DNA of 64,000 nt, taken from NCBI RefSeq assembly GCF_008634025.1, contig NZ_PDCM01000001.1, positions 1,602,001 to 1,666,000 on the forward strand, in the 5' to 3' direction. This DNA comes from Streptomyces albofaciens JCM 4342 (lineage in GTDB: Bacteria > Actinomycetota > Actinomycetes > Streptomycetales > Streptomycetaceae). How positions within the stretch are numbered: position 1 is the stretch's first letter; every line of letters begins with the position of its first letter. Made by a program: the position numbers and the translations under genes. The notes under the pieces were generated by a model. It ran no database searches and had not been told where the DNA came from. It saw only the letters and a program-made list of their open reading frames with translations. This document shows, piece after piece, positions 59,793-64,000 of this stretch.

Positions 59793-62700
59793 TCACACCC
59801 ACGTCCTGGGGCGGAAGCGGTTGGCCCGTTCCACCAGCTCGATCCTTTCCTCGCCGCGCTGCGCCAGCCGTGCGAGCAGTCTGAACGACCGCTCCAGGCC
59901 GAAGCGCAGGCCGCGTTCGTCCAGTGCGCTGCCGAGCAGACCGGGCCGGGCGGCGGTGCCGCCGGAACCGGGGTCCTGGCCCCCGGACGGCAATGTACGC
60001 CCCCGCTGCTCGGCACCGCGGCTACCGGAGAGTACCCAGTCGAGCGCGCAGCCCAGCACCTCGGTCGTCAGCCGCTCGCGGCGCTCCGCGTCCAGCCCGG
60101 ACTCCGCCAGCCGCTCGACCTCACCGGCCGCCGCCCGCAGGTCTTCCAGGAGCGGGTCCAGCGGGGAGCGTTGCCGCAGCCGGGCCCGGATCGCCGCGAT
60201 GCGCGCGGCAGTGTAGTGAATGGAGGATTCCGGTACGGATTCGAGGGCGGCCACCGCGCCGGCCCGGTCGCCGTCCGCGAGCCGCACCCGGGCCAGCCCG
60301 AACGCCGCGCTCACATAACTGTGGTCGGCCGTCCACACCAGCCGGTAGTACTCCGCCGCGTTGTCGAGCTGGCCCAGCACCTCGGCGCAGATGCCGAGCG
60401 CCAGCTTCGGCGCGGACTCGCCGGGGAACGCGTCGTACATCGCGTCGAACGACAGCGCCGCCGTCTCACGGTCGTCGTTCGTCAGCGCCACCAGCCCGCG
60501 GTACCAGACCACCCGCCAGTCCGCCGCCCAGTCCCGGTCCGGCTCCGCCTCGATGGCGCGCAGTTCGCGCAGGGCCGCCTCGCCGTCGCCCATCTCCAAC
60601 TGGGCGCGCAGTTTGCGCAGCCGCGTCTCCAGGGTGTCTGCGGGGGCCGCGCGCAGCGCGCTGATCAGCTCCGCGGGGGCGGCGGCCAGCAGCCCGGCCA
60701 GGAAGCCCGCGTTCGGGTCGGCCGGATCGACGCGCGGTACGGGCAGGGCGAGCACGGCGAGCCCGATGTCGAGCGGTCGCAGGGTGGGTGCGCCGCGCGT
60801 TCCGCCGGTCTCCGGCCGAGGGCCGGTCGCCGATGTGACCTCGTACGCGACCTGGGCGGGAACGGCGGGCTGGGTGCCACGGCCCGCCGGAGCCGCGACC
60901 GGCCCGCCGACACCGCCCGGAGCACCGGAGGACCGCGTACCGCCGGCACCTCTGCCGCCTGTACCCGTACCGCCTGTACCCGTACCGCCCGTGCCGCCCG
61001 TACCACCGACGCCACCCGGTGCACCGATCCCGGTGGCCGGGCCGACCACCGCCTTACCCGTGCGCCGGCCCAGGAACCCGGCCCAGCCCCTGCGCCCCGT
61101 ACGGCCATTGGCGCCGGCTCGTGCTCCCAGCAGGGGCCGGGCTCCCAGCAAGGACCGGGCTCCCAGCAGGGGCCGGGCTCCCAGCAGGGAGGTGTCCCCT
61201 TCCGCCCGCGCCACCACATCCGTGTCCACGACGCGCAGCTCCGGCCCGAAGAGGGTGGACAGCGAGGGCCGCTGCTCGCCCGTCTGGAGCGCCACGACCT
61301 CCCGCAGCACCCCCGTCAGCTGCTCCGCCATCTCCTCCGCCGAGGAGAAGCGCCGCGCCGGGTCGGGGTCGGTGGCCCGTACCAGGAGGCGGTAGAAGGA
61401 CTCATACGTACGGAAGACCTCGATATGGTCCGGGTCGGGCAGCGAGTCGACGAAAACATTCGTATAGCCCTGGAAGTCGAAGGTGAGCACGGCGAGGGTG
61501 CGCGCGACCGTGTAGAGGTCGGAGGCGACGGACGGGCCCGACTCGGCGACCTCGGGCGCCTGGTAGCCGATCGTGCCGTAGATCGCGCTCTCGTGGTCGT
61601 CCATCCGGCGCACCGCGCCCATGTCGATCAGCTTGAGCTGGTCGTGCTGCTGGATGGCGTTGTCGACCTTGAAGTCGCAGTACAGGAGGTTGCGGCTGTG
61701 CAGGTGGCCGAGCGCCTCCAGGGCCTCGATGCCGTACGCGCACGCCTGCTCGACCGGCAGCGGGTCGCGGCGCCCGTGCGGTGTGCGCCGTTCGTTGGCG
61801 ATGTCCTTGAGGGACTTGCCGCCGACGTACTCCATGACGATGTAGCCGTCCAGGCTGCCGGTCGTACGGTCCAGGTGCTCGACGAAGTTGTAGATGCGGA
61901 CGATGTTGGAGTGCTCGATCTCGGCGAGGAAGCGGCGCTCGGACGCGGCCGCCGCCAGCGCCTCCTCGTCGCCGGTGTCCAGCAGGCCCTTGAGCACCAC
62001 CCAGCGGTCGGAGACCGCGCGGTCGATGGCCAGGTAGATCCAGCCCAGACCGCCGTGCGCCAGACAGCCGACGACCTCGTAACTGCCGTGCACCACGTCG
62101 CCGGGGCGCAGCTTGGGCACGAAGCTGTACGGGTGGCCGCACTTGGTGCAGAAACCTTCCGTACGGCCGGGCCGGTCGCCGCGCGCCCGCCCCACCGGGG
62201 CGCCGCAGTCGCTGCGGCTGCAGAACCGCTTGCGCTCCGGGACCTCCGGATTCTTCAGGACGGCCGTACGCGGATCGGGCCGCGGCACCTCCGGCACCGT
62301 CACCAGCCCGGCGCCCAGCCGCCCGCGCGCCGGTCCGGAGCTGCTGCCACGGCCGACGCTGCGCACGGACACCGACATGGAGCGCGTCGCGGTGCCCGGC
62401 AGGGAGCGGGAGAGCCGGCCGGAGACGGAGCGCCGCGAGGTCGCGGAACGGGCGGAGGCCGCGGAGGTCCGGCCCTCACCGGAACCGGATACCGGGCCGG
62501 ATCCGGATCCCGGGCCGGATCCGGATCCCTCGCCGGAACCGTATCCGGCAGCGGAACCGGAAGCCTGCCCTCCCGAACCCCCCGACCCGCCCGAGCCCCC
62601 CGAACCCCCTGAACCTCCCGGCCCACCAGACCCGCCCGAACCCCCACCCCCTGCTCCACCCCGGCCCCTCCGCCCCGCCGTGACCCCCGTAGGCGGTGAC

Positions 62701-62837
62701 CCCACCATCCCGTCCGGTGACACGACCGGGGCCAGCCCGCAGGTGTCGCAGTACAGTTCGCCGGCGCCCACGTCCTCGTACGTGCCGGGGCAGTCGCGCC
62801 GCTGGCACGGGGCGCCGCCGGTGTGCTCCTCGGTCAT
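59793..62837 (-). CDS. pknG: PknG-like Ser/Thr protein kinase with zinc ribbons and TPR domain
   Basis: The 1014-residue protein has an N-terminal zinc ribbon (CQRRDCPG...YCDTCG) and a Gly/Ser-rich tract. A rubredoxin-like second ribbon follows (CSRSDCG...CTKCGHPY), as in mycobacterial PknG. The kinase domain (about residues 253-520) has Lys K283 in VVLKG, a catalytic loop LLYCDFKVDN (D388; HRD replaced by YCD) and DMG in place of DFG. A linker with GARPLL repeats (18-bp units near 61125-61190) and a C-terminal TPR region follow. Start overlaps the upstream gene (ATGA). In mycobacteria PknG tunes 2-oxoglutarate/glutamate metabolism through an FHA protein (GarA); the FHA gene at 53839 may be its counterpart. 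Confidence 0.93.
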   Translation of the reverse strand: MTEEHTGGAPCQRRDCPGTYEDVGAGELYCDTCGLAPVVSPDGMVGSPPTGVTAGRRGRGGAGGGGSGGSGGPGGSGGSGGSGGSGGSGGQASGSAAGYGSGEGSGSGPGSGSGPVSGSGEGRTSAASARSATSRRSVSGRLSRSLPGTATRSMSVSVRSVGRGSSSGPARGRLGAGLVTVPEVPRPDPRTAVLKNPEVPERKRFCSRSDCGAPVGRARGDRPGRTEGFCTKCGHPYSFVPKLRPGDVVHGSYEVVGCLAHGGLGWIYLAIDRAVSDRWVVLKGLLDTGDEEALAAAASERRFLAEIEHSNIVRIYNFVEHLDRTTGSLDGYIVMEYVGGKSLKDIANERRTPHGRRDPLPVEQACAYGIEALEALGHLHSRNLLYCDFKVDNAIQQHDQLKLIDMGAVRRMDDHESAIYGTIGYQAPEVAESGPSVASDLYTVARTLAVLTFDFQGYTNVFVDSLPDPDHIEVFRTYESFYRLLVRATDPDPARRFSSAEEMAEQLTGVLREVVALQTGEQRPSLSTLFGPELRVVDTDVVARAEGDTSLLGARPLLGARSLLGARPLLGARAGANGRTGRRGWAGFLGRRTGKAVVGPATGIGAPGGVGGTGGTGGTGTGGTGTGGRGAGGTRSSGAPGGVGGPVAAPAGRGTQPAVPAQVAYEVTSATGPRPETGGTRGAPTLRPLDIGLAVLALPVPRVDPADPNAGFLAGLLAAAPAELISALRAAPADTLETRLRKLRAQLEMGDGEAALRELRAIEAEPDRDWAADWRVVWYRGLVALTNDDRETAALSFDAMYDAFPGESAPKLALGICAEVLGQLDNAAEYYRLVWTADHSYVSAAFGLARVRLADGDRAGAVAALESVPESSIHYTAARIAAIRARLRQRSPLDPLLEDLRAAAGEVERLAESGLDAERRERLTTEVLGCALDWVLSGSRGAEQRGRTLPSGGQDPGSGGTAARPGLLGSALDERGLRFGLERSFRLLARLAQRGEERIELVERANRFRPRTWV

Positions 62838-64000
62838 GATCCCCCCTGAGGTCCGTCCGCCGGTCCGGAATCCGGTCCCGGCGGCAGCAGCGCCTCGGCC
62901 ACCGCCTGCTGGTAGCGCAGCACCGCGTGCTCGGCCGCCCGCAGGTCGCACGGCGCACTCCACAGCATCCGCCGCGCGACGTCGTACCGCTCGGTCAGCA
63001 GCGGGTCCTCGGCCAGGCCGTGCCGCGCGGCCTTGGCCTTGTACGCGTCCAGGCGCCCGCGCAGTTCGGCCCGTACGGCCAGCGGCGCCGTGACCGCCGT
63101 CAGCGACTCGCGGGCGCGGTGCAGTTCGTCCTCGGCGCGCTGTTCCAGGCTGTCGAGCAGGGGCGAGAGGCGGTGCCACTGGGCGTGCCGGCGGTACTCG
63201 GCGGCGGTGGCCAACTGCTCGTGCAGCGCGGTGGGCGGGCCGCTGACGGCGGGCACCTCGGACGCGGCGATCTTCGCGAGCACCTCGCCGCGCGCCTGCC
63301 GCGCCTCGGTGAGCGTACGGTCCGCGCGGGACAGCACGTCGCGCAGCTGCATCAGCCGCCGCTCGGCGTCCTGCCGTACGTCCAGCACGGCCTCGATCTC
63401 CCGCCGGGCGTCCTCCAGGGCGCGCGCCGCGCGGTCGTAGCGGGCGGTGTCCGGGCGGCCGCCGCCGGGCGCGGCGCTGCGGTCGGCGTCCGGGACCCAG
63501 AAGGCCAGCGGGTCGGACACCACCTGGGCGCGCAGCTGGGTCAGTTCGTACGTGATCCGCTCCAGGTCGTCGCCGGCCGGGTGCTCACCGGGGCGTACGC
63601 CGACCGACCGGGCCAGGGACAGCGTGCGCCGCAGTTCGGCGGCGAGCAGGTCTATCCGGGCGGGCAGCGCGGACCACACGGCGTCGGCGGAGACGATGAC
63701 GTTCAGCGCCTCCGCGTACAGCGCGTTCATCCGCCCGACCAGTTCCTCCAGGCTGAACTGTTCGCTCAGCCGCGCGGGGCCGGCGAACTGCCCGGCTCCG
63801 GCGGTGCCGACGGTGGCCGCGCCGGAGACCGTGACGCGGGCGCCACGGAGGAGTTCGGTCAGTTCGGCCAGGTCGTCGGGGGACGGCCAGCGGCGGCGGG
63901 CGCGCAGCTCGCGGGCGGTGGTGAGCGCTGCCGTGTACGCGTCGAAGTGCGCCCACAGGACGGTGATGGACTGTTCGGTGGCGGCCCATCGGTCCTTGGT
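62834..64000 (-). CDS. Hypothetical coiled-coil protein upstream of PknG (partial, runs off right edge)
   Basis: The open frame covers the whole stretch from the window edge to 62834, at least 388 residues without a start in view. The visible part is alpha-helical and charged: ITVLWAHFDAYTAALTTARELRAR, LEELVGRMNALYAEALNVIVSADAVW, and a long helical series RDVLSRADRTLTEARQARGEVLAKI. There is no membrane segment in this portion. The stop overlaps the PknG start (ATGA). In mycobacteria the gene before pknG region encodes GlnX, so a GlnX-like role is possible from position only; the N-terminal half would be needed to decide. Confidence 0.75.
   Translation of the reverse strand, partial: TKDRWAATEQSITVLWAHFDAYTAALTTARELRARRRWPSPDDLAELTELLRGARVTVSGAATVGTAGAGQFAGPARLSEQFSLEELVGRMNALYAEALNVIVSADAVWSALPARIDLLAAELRRTLSLARSVGVRPGEHPAGDDLERITYELTQLRAQVVSDPLAFWVPDADRSAAPGGGRPDTARYDRAARALEDARREIEAVLDVRQDAERRLMQLRDVLSRADRTLTEARQARGEVLAKIAASEVPAVSGPPTALHEQLATAAEYRRHAQWHRLSPLLDSLEQRAEDELHRARESLTAVTAPLAVRAELRGRLDAYKAKAARHGLAEDPLLTERYDVARRMLWSAPCDLRAAEHAVLRYQQAVAEALLPPGPDSGPADGPQGGS

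Noticed and set aside
62838..63179. Upstream extension of the PknG-like frame to 63179
   Set aside because: It lies wholly inside the preceding gene and is Arg/Ala-rich shadow sequence. The ATGA at 62837 followed by the zinc ribbon is the real start.

Overview
This window is chromosomal DNA of a high-GC actinomycete, almost certainly Streptomyces or a close relative. The evidence is very high G+C, frequent GTG/TTG starts, ATGA/GTGA stop-start overlaps, a complete conservon (cvnABCD), a Cys-Gln thioester wall protein with an LAETG sorting signal, an Mbl-type MreB, EttA, group II truncated globin and a PknG operon. The species cannot be named from the sequence. No insertion sequence, prophage or CRISPR array was seen.

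Left part (1-16.0 kb): a myo-inositol catabolic region. One strand carries iolE-iolG, then (after a 611-bp repeat-rich gap) an iolH-like gene and a sugar-porter permease, a small HTH protein, a ketopantoate-reductase-like gene, a second Gfo/Idh/MocA dehydrogenase and a TauE/SafE permease cut by the left edge. The divergent strand carries iolC, an IolJ-like aldolase-family gene, iolB, iolD and iolA/mmsA. Together they cover oxidation of inositol to scyllo-inosose, dehydration, ring cleavage, isomerisation, phosphorylation, aldol cleavage and semialdehyde oxidation. The two divergent promoters share a 17-bp motif at their -35 boxes, but no GntR-type iol regulator gene is visible.

Middle part (16-40 kb): a GNAT acetyltransferase; a StyA-like flavoprotein; an unusual fusion of an extracellular S15/CocE-type hydrolase with an ABC ATPase, followed by its permease; several secreted or small proteins; a FUSC membrane protein; mbl; a DUF4288 protein; a TetR regulator divergent from a flavin monooxygenase with two operator-like palindromes; the cvnABCD conservon; an orphan MbtH-like protein; a membrane acyltransferase; and a DUF1707 protein.

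Right part (40-64 kb): tRNA-Arg(UCU); two overlapping dynamin/YfjP-like GTPases; a second-type SSB; the thioester wall protein; ettA with a hotdog thioesterase and a hypothetical protein; truncated globin; a PCMT-like methyltransferase; and a leftward signalling region with (from right to left) a partial hypothetical protein, PknG-like kinase, PP2C phosphatase, VWA protein and FHA protein.

A striking general feature is the abundance of short tandem repeats. They occur in many intergenic gaps (units of 8, 14, 20, 22, 25, 27, about 30 and 34 bp) and also inside genes, where the units I could define are multiples of three (6, 15, 18, 24, 33, 36 bp). Several genes have a Streptomyces -10 box 6-8 nt before the start codon and so are predicted to be leaderless.
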